From Charina bottae (taxonomy: Eukaryota > Chordata > Lepidosauria > Squamata > Charinaidae): a stretch of 64,000 nt of DNA. The notes under the pieces were generated by a model. The model was not told the origin of the DNA, searched no databases, and was given only the letters and a program-made list of their open reading frames with translations. The stretch covers positions 67,853,501-67,917,500 of the forward strand of contig JALMGJ010000001.1 in assembly GCA_023362775.1 (NCBI GenBank), read 5' to 3'. Shown here piece by piece: positions 1-12,430 of the stretch (position 1 is its first letter; each line of letters begins with the position of its first letter). A program made the position numbers and the translations under genes.

Positions 1-123
1 GGATTAGCAAAATTCCTTTCATTTAATCACTGACTAGATGCACTTACAACTGCTTGCACTTCTTGGCAGCCACTATTGTTTTTATCAGTATAAAAGCTCC
101 TTGGGAAATTTGATGAAGCTAAT

Positions 124-590
124 TCAGAAATGTCTAAGTAATGTACAGAATTCCAGTTTTAATTCAACAATGCCTTCTGTGAAATGACTAACCCACCAGT
201 TGTCTGTAGATAGATGTGGTTTTCCAACAAAGCCCATGCAACTGAAGATGACCATTCTGGGCCCCGGTTCAGCATCCCTAACTGAGAACCCTCCAGAGAG
301 TTTTGGACCATTATCCCCAGAACTCCCAAGGAGCATTAATTCAAACACATTTTTAGGGCTAGCTGGCTCAATCCACATTTTATAGCCCCTCTGTAATAGC
401 TCTTGGGGGCTGATAGTCACATCCTATGCCTTCTGTCATCCAAACATGGTAGCATCTGGCCTTGGGACATGGCTGTCTTCCTCTGAGGAGAAAGGGCCAG
501 TTGAATCAGAAGCTATAAACCTCTGGGCCTTCACACAGAAACCCAAATATTCGAGCACATGAGCAGAGGTGGGAAAGGACTGCAACCTTC
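124..590 (-). pseudogene. possible coding remnant, unidentified
   Basis: On the minus strand a frame reads with protein-like composition from about 590 down to 124, broken by two stops at about 433 and 424-426. The uninterrupted part (420 to 124, 98 codons) contains segments such as KMWIEPASPKN and GPRMVIFSCMGFVGKP, which have an ordinary globular-protein look and no simple repeats. Upstream in the same frame are EYLGFCVKAQRF and SSEEDSHVPRPD. I do not recognise the family. It could be a processed pseudogene, an exon remnant or a chance frame; the two close stops argue against a live exon. No poly(A) tail or target duplication was seen. Confidence 0.25.
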
Positions 591-946
591 ACCCATTTTT
601 TAGAAGAACTGAAGCAAAGCCGAGTAAAAGTTATTTAAACATTTTTTTCTGATAAAATTTCTAAGATTTTTCTTTTTCTCTCCTTTAAAGGCTAGTCTGC
701 AAAATTTTCTCCAACTATTTTACTCATTTAACAAGAATACATGGTGCCCAGGGCTAGTGGCTCTAGGTGCCTTGCAAGCAAATTGTATCAACTGTAAAAT
801 ATAATGTACCAATGAAAGCTTAAAGCCAACTGCATAAAAACTCTAGTAGGCCTAGATAAAAATTCCCCTTCTGCACCTTAACATTGTTTCATAATCCACA
901 CCATCTTCTGCATATACACACACAATGCCCCAAAATAATTTGCAAA

Positions 947-1017
947 ATGATGGCTAGGGAATTCTGGGAGTTGAAGTCCACACATCTTAAATTTGCCAAG
1001 TTTGAAAAAAACTGCTC
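947..1017. mobile_element. hAT-like MITE fragment
   Basis: This stretch carries the core 'gggagttgaagtccacaca' followed by a degraded terminal inverted repeat ending 'aaactgctctag'. It matches the better copies at 20400-20503 and 41083-41183 in this window. The left terminus is missing or too diverged to place. Confidence 0.6.
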
Positions 1018-1099
1018 TAGGTTCATATGGACTGTCCATTTCAGCTCTACCCAGTTTTGTATCTATGTCCACCCAATATTGTTGCTGGCCATACCCACT

Positions 1100-1185
1100 G
1101 TTGGAGGAGTAGGTTCCTGCGCTGGGCGGAGGACTAGATCATATCCAAGATCCCTTCTAGTCTTTATATTCTATGATTCCATAAG
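1100..1185 (+). mobile_element. CR1-like LINE 3' end
   Basis: The sequence reads 'ggactagatcatatccaag', then 'cccttctagtcttta' and 'attctatgattcc', the typical end of amniote CR1 elements. It is short and old and has no coding content. Confidence 0.55.
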
Positions 1186-1723
1186 TAGGAAATCACATTT
1201 TGATTGAAGTAACATGGCCATAAGCAGTAGTTCCCACTTCTGCTCTTGATGAAGGAAGGAACTGCTAAAAGGTTTTGGTTTTTCAAGTAATGCCTAAGGA
1301 GAATCAGTTCAGTCAGCACCTCCCATACCTGACTAAGTTTAAGCGGCAAGAATACTGCTGAAAAAACATTGTCAATGCTGTCTTAAGAAATGACCAAAAA
1401 GAAAAGCATATGGGTAGGGTGGGGGGTGAGACTAATTATGTTTGAGTACTGTTGGCAGAAAGGTTTTCTGAACTTTTTTCTAAGTTTGAGTAAAAGCAAC
1501 AGGAGGAAGGAAGGAAGCTATTTTTAAGTTGACAACTTTTCAACAGAATCCAGCACCTTTGCACTTGATGATTATTTGATCCATAAGCCTTAGCAGGTTA
1601 TTATGCTTATTCTGTACAGCATGTATTGGCTTCTGCAGTTCAAGCTGCTTTTAACCAGTAGAGCAGGTCAAGCAGTTTTTATCTAGTCAGTTGGCACTCC
1701 ATATATTTGATAAGTTGTTGTTG

Positions 1724-1891
1724 TTTATTCGTTCAGTCGCTTCCGACTCTTCATGACTTCATGGACCAGCCCACGCCAGAGCTTCCTGTTGGCCGTCACC
1801 ATCCCCAGCTCCCCCATGGTTGAGTCCGTCACCTCCAGAATATCATCCATCCATCTTGCCCTTGGTCGGCCCCTCTTCCTTTTGCCTTCCA
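1724..1891 (-). mobile_element. BovB-like (lineage B) RTE 3' fragment
   Basis: This is the minus-strand 3' end of the second BovB-like lineage in the window. It begins with 'gttgttgtttattcgttcag' on the plus strand, followed by the codons of the C-terminal RTE region (KRKRGRPRARWMDDILEV in the longer copies). It is 5'-truncated to about 165 bp. A 5-bp 'aagtt' flanks both sides but is too short to be convincing as a target duplication. Confidence 0.85.
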
Positions 1892-2208
1892 CAAAGTTAA
1901 CAGCTGCTTAATACAAATTGTCCCAGAATGTCAGAATATTTGCAATCAGGATGCTACAAGACAGAGGCTCTACAGTTAAAAGGAATGCTTTGCCTTAGAA
2001 TGAAAATAATAATAATAATACAAAATTTCCATCTGTCAAATACAAAAGGCCACACTGCTTGGATACGCACATACACTATGCCGATACATTACAACATCCT
2101 AGGTCCATGGGAAGAAACATTATGACATCCTAGGTCCTTGGGAAGACCTCCATGCGAATGAAGGCCAGCACTAGCTAAAGAACTGGCAGCTGTGATTTCA
2201 TGTTTTAA

Positions 2209-2209
<1 letters not shown>
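1892..2209. other. no gene seen
   Basis: Intergenic sequence. A 65-codon open frame here has no recognisable features. Confidence 0.5.
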
Positions 2210-2249
<40 letters not shown>

Positions 2250-2295
2250 CTAATAATCATAATCATAATCATCATCTAATAATAATAATAATAAT
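2210..2295. repeat. (AAT)n microsatellite with interruptions
   Basis: AAT/ATA units run from 2210 to about 2250, followed by an ATC-interrupted part and a second AAT run to 2295. Confidence 0.95.
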
Positions 2296-4679
2296 CTATA
2301 AGGATATCACTTTGACAGAGTGAACCCATCGCTTCCCCCAGTCTGTAGATGGAGGAGATATGTTTATCTACAGTCCTATTCAAGAAAAGATTGAAAGCAC
2401 CAGGGCCTTTCTGACACAGGTGTTTAACATTTGCAGGTGCATTTACTTGTTAAAATGTGAAGCTCTCAAATTACTGAGAGTTACATGGTGTCAAGTCACA
2501 CCCTTACAAAGGTGAAGAAGGTGAGTATACAGAGGAAATGTTCTGAGCATTCATGGATGATTTCAGCCTTTAACATGAGAAGCTTCAAGAGATTAGTGTA
2601 AATGCTGATAAAAATGATGGTAGTAGGAGCTTTTAAGTATTTTGGTATACAGGTTCCATATCATCCTGAGAAATAGTTGGTATTCCTTCATGGTGTAGCA
2701 ATGAAGGATGAGGCTGCTGTTGAAAATGACTTTTCCTTCTCATTCAACCGTTTGGCTCTCACATATAAGTAGAATTCTGAGGACATCAAAATTGTATGTC
2801 ATCCTACACATACATACAGTGCTCTGGACTTTTGCTTGCTGCTGGTATAGAAAAGGATAGGCCACGACAGCTGATGAAATGGGTAGGCATATCTGCATAT
2901 TTCTGCAGAAAGGAGGAAGATAAGAGAATGCCATTTTCAGAGTCAACCCCACATTATATTGTCAGTAGTTCTGCCTAGTATTTGGGGAACTGGACAGCTT
3001 GCTGAAAGCCAATTTCACATGAACCCTGAAATGGCATAGATTTGCATTCAGGATCATGTATCACTATTTTCAAGGATAGATTTCTGGAAAAATGAGAGGG
3101 GGTGGGTGGGAATACAACATAAGCAAGATAAAACACAATCTTTCCTTGCTCCTAGCAGTAGCCCTCTACCTAAAGAGAGAAGTGCTCAGTTAATTTAGGA
3201 AAGATGCAACCATATCTTAATAGGCCTAACAGTATATGAGAAGGAGAGAGAGATTAAGACAATTTTCCTACGCATTACCCTCGAAACCATTGTGAGGAGT
3301 GAATTATCTTTGTCTTATGGCATAGATGCTACAAAATTTAATCTCCTGATGGTATTAGAGCTGATGGGAGATGTGAATAGCTCGCTCCTTCCCTTCAGAC
3401 TCCCAAGGCATTATTGGAGAACTGTCATGGAGAAACTAGCTCTATCTTCCAGCTCAGTGAAATGGCAGTTCTTTAAGAAAACTTATTTAGGTGTGGTGCC
3501 CTCCAGGTTGATTAAATCTGAGTCAGCCACTGTACATGATTAACGGTTCATCATGTCTACTAAACGGGGGGATTTGCACAAACTATTGCTGCTGCCACTA
3601 TTTCTATTACAATCAGCTACAACGAGCACTATAATAGAGTGGTTCAAGACAATTACTTGCTCCATCATAACAGTTCCATGAACAGAAAGGTTTCACCTGT
3701 TGATTTCTTACTGTCCTATTATTCTTGAAATTTGTCTCATACATATACAATGTGTCTTCTCACAGGACAAAATAAAGCTGGTAAACTTGGGTTGTTAAAA
3801 TTATTTGAAGTCTGAGTATGAAACTTTAAATATTTGAGAATGACAGATGTGTTGCTCATCTTTTCTTTTATAAATGAATGTGACACTTTTTTGCAAAATT
3901 AAAATAAAATCTTTTGATTTGGAAACATAATATGAAATATCATTAAACTATTAAAAAGTCTCTATTCCATTGCATATGAACTTTCAAATACTGCCAGATC
4001 TAAAGACCATTTCATGTATATCCTCAAATGCTTCAACTACAAAATACCAAAATCACATGTCAGTATAAAAATTAATAGCAAATACCTCTAAACTATGCAG
4101 AAAATTCTCATCATTAGACCTCTAAAGAGAAATACTAGAGAGCAAACACTTTTTTTTGTTTACAACACATCCAAATATTGACTTTTAAGCTACACAAGAA
4201 TGAATCAAATACTAGACAATAAGGAAAGACCATGAGATCTACCTTTCATCAAACATTGTCATAATGTTTAGGAAACACTGTGTAATTCCATATGGCTACA
4301 TGGCTTGTTGACAGTTTCTTGGCTAGAGGGCCTTGCCTATGATTGGAGCAGCCTGCCTTAATGGACAAGGACAAATGACAAATTTTGCTTGCAGATGCAA
4401 AAGCACATCAGATGTGCTGAGAAAATGAGCAGGTGGAGTCAAGGTTTCATGGCTCCATCCATACACCAAAGCAACCAAACAACAACTCTAGATAGCATAA
4501 TATTCTAGAGACTGGACTGGTCTGACATCTTGGCCAGGACCTCTGACAGAGCCAAGTAACATTTTACAGCTGTAGTGACCATATTAATCAAATAAGCATG
4601 CTCCTGTTAAAATGCTGCAATTAATACATTCTTAGTTGGACCCTGAAATGAGACAAGCACTGCATGTAATATTTAAAGT
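2296..4679. other. AT-rich intergenic stretch
   Basis: I see no conserved coding pattern, RNA gene or datable repeat here. The open frames on both strands are under 85 codons and look random. Confidence 0.5.
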
Positions 4680-4785
4680 GGTTTATTAATTAATTATTTT
4701 TTTAAAATTAATCCAATTTATATAGCCGCCCATCTCACCAGAGGCAACTCTGGGCGGTGGCATACAACGATTAATAAAAAATCAT
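4680..4785 (-). mobile_element. L2-like LINE 3' tail
   Basis: The plus strand reads 'aatttatatagccgcccatc' and then 'actctgggcggtggcatac', the reverse complement of the L2-type 3' UTR (compare 33948-34037 and 60720-60783). Only the tail is left. Confidence 0.75.
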
Positions 4786-6148
4786 GAATACAAAATCATG
4801 ATTCTTTGGCTTCACAATAAATGGCTTCTCATAAGAACCTTGTATATGTTTCTTTTTTCCCATCTGGCATTTCCATTTCTCTCAAAATGAAAGCTCTGGA
4901 GGGCATCTGCAGATGATATCCATACATAGACACCATCAAGATATCAAGTATTTATACAATCAAAGATCAGACAAGCATCCAAAACAACAAAACAGAAAAA
5001 CAAGGAAAATGTGTCACAATCCACCTAGGAAGGTGAACAATAATAACATTTAAAAACTAAAAGGAAAAAATAATAATAGTCAAATGAAGTCAGCCATCAC
5101 CACATTTTCACTGCAACCAGACAGTACTTGGTATCTGATAAAAGAAGTTTAATATAAAACTTGTCTGTTCTCCCTGAAAGTCGCTGGAAGATAAATGCTA
5201 AATAAAATTGATGAGTGTCTCTATAAAAATTGTAGTAGAGAAGTACGTGCTGGACAGTTTTGACACACGGCATATACACTCAGATATAGGAAGACACCAT
5301 TCATAATCCTAGCAATCCAACCAGGAAAATCTTTGATGTCTTTCCTAGGGCCTCATTAAAAAAAAAGGGGGGTACTTATTTCACATACTCATTCTGTTAC
5401 TCTGTGGGCCATTATAAGGCTGCAGTTGTTCCCAACCATCTGAGACTAGTCAGAGCATTATTGTTGCCTCCACCAGCTAAATCATCCTATGCCTACCCAC
5501 CCCCACCCCCTGAGACAAGAGGTATTCATCAAAGGGCACTTTGTTAAGGACCCTTCAAAGCTGGACTCATGGACCGCTCATGGTGGCCCGTCTGCATCAC
5601 AGCTCAAGGGCATCCCATATTCGCCTGTGGCCAAGGTTCACATTTCATTCCCTGAATTTGGGAGCTGAGAAGGAGCTGGTTGTTGGATTCCCTGTTTTGC
5701 CACAAGGGGGAGTTCTCTTTGTAGAGAAAAATACACAGAATCACTCTGACCTGAGTCAAGTTTGCTCAGCAGCTAGGAGAAGGGAAACTAAGCAAGCTTT
5801 CTATGAGACTCTGTTCTTTTTACTTTTTCCAGTCATGCCAACTGAGGCTTCATAAGCAAGAGATTTTGTCAAGGCTCTCTCTTGAGATACCTTATTTCAC
5901 AAAAAGTTTGTATCCAATTAATGTATCTTCATGTTTTTAGCCCACAGTAAGTATTGAAACAAGTAGCCTAAGTCGTTATTATGGCTACAGCCAAACTGAA
6001 AAAATCCCAGTTATCCCAATAGAGTTCCTTGTGCTTTAAAGCAATGTGATTATTATTGTATTCTTGCAACAAAACAGGTAATTATGCCTTGCTCTTGTGC
6101 TACTGGTAATTTTACATAATTTGTTCCAAATCTGCCATTTGACAAGTG
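4786..6148. other. intergenic, no gene seen
   Basis: Nothing is supported here. A 104-codon plus-strand frame at 5541-5855 has no recognisable domain. Confidence 0.5.
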
Positions 6149-6163
6149 TTAAGAAAAAAGAAA

Positions 6164-6456
6164 GAAAAAAAGGGGCGTGGTGGCTCAGTGGGTAAGATGC
6201 CAGGCTTGTCGATCGGAAGATTGCAAGTTTGGAGGTTCGAATCCCTAGCCCTGCGTGACGGAGTGAGCTCCCGCACTAGCCCCAGCTCTTGCCAACCTAG
6301 CAATTCGAAAGCATGCAAATGCAAGTAGATTAATAGGTACCACTTTGGTGGGTAGGTAACAGCGTTCTGCGCGCGTCATGCCGGCCACATGACCATGGAA
6401 GCATCTTCGGACAACGCTGGCTCGACTATACAAATGTGCGGGGGGAACCTTTACCT
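6164..6456 (+). mobile_element. tRNA-derived SINE (Sauria-SINE type)
   Basis: The head is tRNA-like, with an A-box-like 'tggctcagtgggtaa' and a B-box-like 'ggttcgaatcc'. A conserved body follows ('agcatgcaaatgcaagtag', 'ggtaccactttggtggg'), then an 'aacctttaccttta' tail. A 15-bp direct repeat (ttaagaaaaaagaaa, 6149-6163 and 6457-6471) is the target-site duplication. About 50 bp near the 3' end, including the BovB-like motif present in other copies, are deleted. RNA polymerase III transcription and LINE-driven insertion are inferred from the family. Confidence 0.85.
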
Positions 6457-6471
6457 TTAAGAAAAAAGAAA

Positions 6472-7699
6472 CAGAAGGAGCTATTTTCAGGAAGTATCTT
6501 TGGAATGACTGGAAAGTAAATCAGTGCCTCTGATTACAATGGGCAACTTTTCTGACTCTAGTGGTTGCAAGGGGCAATGGGTTGGGAGTGTGCATTTATA
6601 CTCCCATCCCTTCTTTCCTTGGCTTCTTCTAAAAACACGCACACGCACAATTCTGACTTTCAAAGACTCTCTGGTGGAGTAAGAAGATTCTTCTCCAGCT
6701 CAGCTCCCTTACACTTATTATGCAGCTATTTGGGGTTTGGGAGAAATGTAATCTATAAGGAGAGGAAATTTTGTGCACTATCTGAACCAAGGATGATTGG
6801 TTGCATCCAAGCAAGCCAGGATTTGTAAACTAAAACAAACCCTGATTTAAAATGGCTTGTGCATCTACCTTGCTTGAATGCATAAAACTAAATCTCAGGC
6901 TTCAATGCTGTGCAAAGCATAGGCATTTGTTCCTAACCATGATAATGCCAAAATGCCAATATGAGCATCATGACATCCTGACACAAGTGCCACCCTTTTG
7001 TACTTGAGTTATGACATTGCATGCCAGTACAGAAGGGTCGGAGTTTACACCACAATATTGCAGTGCACATTTTATCCCTTGTCTTCCTTCCCTCCCCTGT
7101 GGATGCCAGTGGTGCAAAGCTCTTCCTTTATTTTTGTTCAATTTGTAAAAAGAGAAAGTTGAAGCAGGAAAGACAAATAGGTCTTCTGTGTGGATCAGCC
7201 CTGATTCAAGTCAAATTGGAAATTCAAAGAAGGCAGGATATAATTCAAATTTTCAATGCAAGATCTGAGGGCAAACCAATTTGATTCAAACTGCTTCAGG
7301 ATTCAGGATTCAATCTGAATATACACACAAAGATACACATACTGTACATATATATGTGTGTGCATGGATTCATAGGCTATAATGGGGAAGGATGCAAATG
7401 CCTGCAGCAGCTTCATTGTTTTTGGCAAACTGGGATGAAAATAGCAGGGATGTAGACTCATCAGAGGACATCAACCTGCCAAGTGTCAGCTGAGTCTTCA
7501 AGGGCTTAAATGCAATACATTTTTTAAAATATTTTCCTTGTACTTCTTCTAGGGAAGGGGTAGCAGAGAAGAGGAAAGAACAATTTACCAGCCTCCCAAT
7601 TGTCCAACAAAGAGCCAAAGTTCTGCTGAACCAACACAGAAAGCATTGTTTGTTGACTTAAAAGTAAAAGCTTTAAAAATGAATTTGAAAAGTAAGCTC
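6472..7699. other. intergenic, no gene seen
   Basis: No recognisable gene or repeat beyond short dinucleotide runs near 7320-7365. Confidence 0.5.
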
Positions 7700-7724
7700 T
7701 TTCTTTTCCATTTGCTTTTCGGGG

Positions 7725-7797
7725 ATGCCAAACTTGATATGAACTCCCCTTTGGGGGAGTTGGCGCGGTGATAAAAGTTGAAATAATAAATAAATAT
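7725..7797 (+). mobile_element. L2-like LINE 3' tail
   Basis: The segment 'tgggggagttggcgcggtga' followed by 'gaaataataaataaatatg' matches the L2 tail seen at 33960-34037. No coding part remains. Confidence 0.55.
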
Positions 7798-10700
7798 GAC
7801 ACTGAAGAATGCTCACTGACCTGCTCTTTTAGTGTGGCGAGGATGGCACATCTACCACTTCTAGTCAATAGGGTTTGTGGGATGCCATAAGGGCTGGCAT
7901 AGCTGGTTGGCAACCTTCTGGGAAAAAAACATTCTCATTCTCGGTGGGATGCCAGGCTGGACAGGACAATTGGCAAAGCTTGATCTTTCTGGGCCAGACT
8001 CCGCAGGATGATGACTGACTTGCTTTTGTGGGGTGGTATAGCTTTGCTATTTCTGATCACTGACTTCTGGGGTGCCATGAGGTTGGCTTAGGTGGCTGGC
8101 AAGCTTGATCCCCCCTGGAAAGGACACTTTCATCACTGGCAGAAATTGGTTGTATCAGGGCTGTGACTTCCTGGCAACGCTCTGTGTTAGTTATTTATGA
8201 GACGCAACAGGAGCAAGAGGGCACAATGAGTTCCAGCGCCACAGAGAAGGGTGCTGGCACAGGAAAAGTGGCATTTGTAATGTTGCCACCCCCATTCTAA
8301 CAGCAGCAGTTCAGCTGAACTGAACTCCCAGTGAGACAGCAGACCAGCACAGAAGTTCAAACATCCCCCTAGCTCGAGGGAGAGAGCAGGGAAAGTCTAT
8401 GAAGCCCAAACAATGCTAGGTTTGCCACCCCAAAAGGGCTTTGACAGAGAGGCTAATGAGGTGAGAAAACTCATTGGCTGGCTGTTACTGTCCATGTCCG
8501 AGAGCCCATCATAGCACTCCATGTTCTCCTCATATGGAAGTCGAGCTATGACATTGCATATTGTCTGACAGAACTCCAGAAGCAGGAGGAAAACACCAAA
8601 TAGGCAAAGCACTTTAAAAGAGTAAGATTCATAACTTTGATTCATAAATCAGTGCGGATGATGAGGTGTTCAAAGCTTGTGCACAGCCTTATTGAGCAGC
8701 TTGCTTGCACTACCATCCCATCCTAGTTTATTAAGCCATGGTTTAAAGAAATGTGAACGTTCAGCCAGGCACAAATCTTCCACATCGCAATTCTCACCTA
8801 AACCCAGTTTTGCTGGCTAGAAGAACTTTCTGGGACTCAATGTACTTTTTAAGCCATATCCAGTGCTTGCTCAATTGGAAATAATGTCCCTCTAACCAGA
8901 GTTAAACATAGCCCCAAGTAGTAGTGGTATTGCAGACTTGATATAGTTAAATTGTGCCTGTTTTTTTCATTTATTGAAATCCAAAAATGCATATTCACTG
9001 TACATTCTAAAATAATGTACTCCATATATTTCACATTTTCATCCTTCATGAGTTATTAGGTCTGATTCTAGCTCTACCCTTTTGATATAGTGACTATGGA
9101 ATGGCCATTTAGCAACTAATACTGAAAGTCATGGTTTCATGTGCACATTTTCTTAATTTTCACTCTTGTTTTGTGTAACTTGCCCTTTGTCATTTTGAAA
9201 ATTTTAATTTACAGGTAAATTTATCACCATGTAAATTAAAAAAAAACTATCTACATGTCGTCCATTATAAATCAGTCAACAGACTAATTTTGATATGCAA
9301 TACCACAGGCAGTGTTCACTCCAAGCTTTGTATCTTATTTTCATTTCACACTTCATGTGAGTACAAATGAAGAGATTCTTGTAATTTAGCTGGGCAACTT
9401 GTGTTGATATTTGCAATTCCAGTTCTCTCTCCTTCTCCAAACGGTATGCTAGTAAACTAAGTACTCCTAAGATTCTCTTCTCCCCTCTTAACAAGATGAG
9501 AACTCACCCCTTGTGTCAGCAAGAGTTGAAGAATTCTAAAGATTCAAATTAGATTCTCCACATGATTCATCCTTTTGGTGATTAGGGACTATCCGTATTC
9601 TTGCAGTAGGCCATTCTCAATTATTCCCAGATTGTGAGTGCTGGCCCTGCATTATCAGATGATCCGTAGACCCTAAAATGCAAATACAAGATATCCACAG
9701 GATCTACAAATGGCTACCACTTGATTGTACTTAAGGGAGCAATTCTAAGCACCCAGAAAAAAGGCACAGGAAGAAAAGTGGTCTGAGCCTTCCTGTTGCA
9801 ACAATTAAAGATCTAGCACCCTCGTACCTCCTCCAGTACTGGTATATGAGGGATCTGGGATATGATGGGGGAAGTTCAAGAAATTCTTGGATCCATTGGA
9901 GTTAATCAATACCATCAACAAAGAAGTAAAATTATGGCTGCCAAAGGTTCAAAAAGGAGAACAAAAAGTGGGGAGAGGAATGAGGAAATGGTAGGTCCTC
10001 GCCCAAACTTATCTTTTTCATGAGGTACGAGCTATAGTAATATATGTATCATGTTTTGCTCTAGTTAACACTGCAAGTCACCTAAGTGAGACCAGGACAG
10101 GGATATTTCCTATTGTCTGCAATGTATGGATGCAAGTGACTGGATCTGCAGTATATATCTCCTTTTCTTAATGCAATTATTCAGATTCCATCTCATTTCC
10201 TGTATCTCCAATCCACCCCTAAAAATGTTTCTTTACTGTAACCTTAGGAGTTGAATGCTGGCATAGGGAAATACAACAAGCCACCATTACTCTCCCATGT
10301 TCCCATTTCTTTCTCTTTCTCTTCTCTTTCTCTCTTCCTACCTGCTGAGCAACTATCTTTTCTCAGATCTCAATTGTTTACTTGCTTATATAGGCCAATT
10401 AGAAGATGGCCCATCAAGCTCTCAATCTACTAGGAACTTCTCCTGATCTGATCCAATTATTCTCAAAGTAGCAAGATGGTTTTCCCTTGGGACAGGCAGA
10501 AAGTTGTTGGTGGGAAATACAGGTATAATTGGACCAAATGGTATTCTCAGGTTTAGATCCAGACTTATGAAGCAGTTCTAAATATCATCACAAAGTATTC
10601 CCAATTCAAGAAATAATAACCCTGGTCCTCCTGCTGTTGGATGGGAATTTGGGGAATTCAACACAACTACAGGAGACAAATTGGGGAGGTGTACAAAGTT

Positions 10701-11322
10701 ATTCCTCTTCTGCACTGTGCTTAGTCTTCAGGATTCATATACTGATGTTATAATATAACAGGTATAATCAGTGCAGAATTGTGCACATTCCCCAAGGACA
10801 GCTGAGTCATGAAGAACAGTTAACAAATATCTTCTTTTCTAACAAAGCCATACACAGGAAATGAAAAAAGCATCTCACATTAGGCAGAAGCCCTACTTGG
10901 ACTAGCAGTGGAGCTCTTTTAATCTCAGCTATTTGAGCAGTTTTCTGACCTGCTAGAGCAAATAGCTTCTAAGGTTACCTGAGGATCAGATTTTGTTTTG
11001 TTTCTTTTAAGTGGGAGTGCATTACAGGTCTTCTCCACGGTACAGTGATCATTGCGCTACACAATCAAGGTTCACTGCTGTGAAAGCTAAGCTCCTGTTT
11101 CAAATCCACTATGGGCTGTCACAGCCACCTCTTTAATAATACCCGATTGTGATGCTAGCAAAACAGATTTAATATTTCCAATATGTGCCTTCTATTTTGA
11201 AGTTCCAGGAGTTAATATTGCCAGAAAAAAGTTGCCCTATCTGAAATCTTACTTAAACTGTAAGCACCCCCTGCCAGTCCCCCACAAATGCATGGAAGCC
11301 TTTGAAAACTCCATCCATGTGT
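7798..11322. other. intergenic stretch, 3.5 kb, no gene seen
   Basis: Frames on both strands are short and unremarkable. I could not assign any part to a repeat family by eye; old repeats may be present below what can be recognised without a library. Confidence 0.45.
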
Positions 11323-11333
11323 CTACCCTACCC

Positions 11334-12092
11334 TTGTTGTTTATTCGTTCAGTCGTTTCCGACTCTTCGTGACTTCATGGACCAGTCCACGCCAGAGCTT
11401 TCTGTCGGCCGTCACCATCCCCAGCTCCCCAATGGTTGAGTCCGTCACCTCCAGAATATCATCCATCCATCTTGCCCTTGGTCGGCCCCTCTTCCTTTTG
11501 CCTTCCACTTTCCCTAGCATCAGCTTCTTCTCCAGGGTATCCTGTCTTCTCATTATGTGGCCAAAGTACTTCAGTTTTGCCTTTAATATCATTCCCTCAA
11601 GTGAACAGTCTGGCTTGATTTCCTGGAGTATGGACTGGTTTGATCTTCTTGCAGTCCAAGGCACTCTCAGAATTTTCCTCCAACACCACAGTTCAAAAGC
11701 ATCTATCTTCCTTCGCTCAGCCTTCCTTATGGTCCAGCTCTCGCAGCCATAGGTTACTACAGGGAATACCATTGCTTTAACTATGCGGACCTTTGTTGTC
11801 AGTGTGATGTATCTGCTCTTAACTATTTTATCAAGATTTGCCATTGCTCTCCTCCCAAGAAGTAGACGTCTTCTGATTTCCTGGCTGCAGTCAGCGTCTG
11901 CAGTAATCTTTGCGCCTAGAAATACAAAGTCTGTCACTGCCTCCACTTTTTCTCCCTCTATTTGCCAGTCATCAATCAAGCTCGTTGCCATAACCTTGGT
12001 TTTTTTAAGGTTTAACTGCAACCCAGCTTTTGCACTTTCTTCTTTCACCTTCGTCATAAGGCTCCTCAACTCCTCCTCGCTTTCAGCCATCA
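11334..12092 (-). mobile_element. BovB-like (lineage B) RTE, 5'-truncated
   Basis: This minus-strand copy carries 250 codons of the C-terminal part of an RTE reverse transcriptase protein, open from 12093 to 11341. It begins just downstream of the YADD box and includes the conserved GCESWTIRKAE, AFELWCWR and TARRSNQSIL segments. An exact 11-bp repeat (ctaccctaccc, 11323-11333 and 12093-12103) is the target-site duplication, which fixes the ends. At 759 bp it is a dead, truncated insertion. It differs clearly from the BovB at 12431-15628 (for example LNLKKTKVMA against LNIKKTQIMA), so it belongs to a separate subfamily. Confidence 0.93.
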
Positions 12093-12103
12093 CTACCCTA
12101 CCC

Positions 12104-12422
12104 TACCCCACCCCAATCCATAATATTTATTATAATTTACTCATCTCTTCAGGTTAATCCACATTTACTTGTCCTCTGCTTTACTGGCAGGGGCTGAGGA
12201 AGATGAAATTTCCTGACATTAGGACTGTTATTACAGAAGAAGAGAAATAGCTGCCACTTTGAGCAGCAGTGGTTTATTTTTCAAGTCATGGAATCCTGTT
12301 TTTTTTTTCTGAAGTCGAGCTGTTTTTGAGTACCTCTTGAGAACTTTACAGTATTTAGACTAGACTACAGCTGCTAAATAGGATTGACCTAAGTTACCTG
12401 CCATTTCGAAGCCCAATTCAAA
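12104..12422. other. short intergenic spacer
   Basis: Spacer between two BovB-type insertions; nothing recognisable. Confidence 0.5.
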
Positions 12423-12430
12423 ATGTGGAT

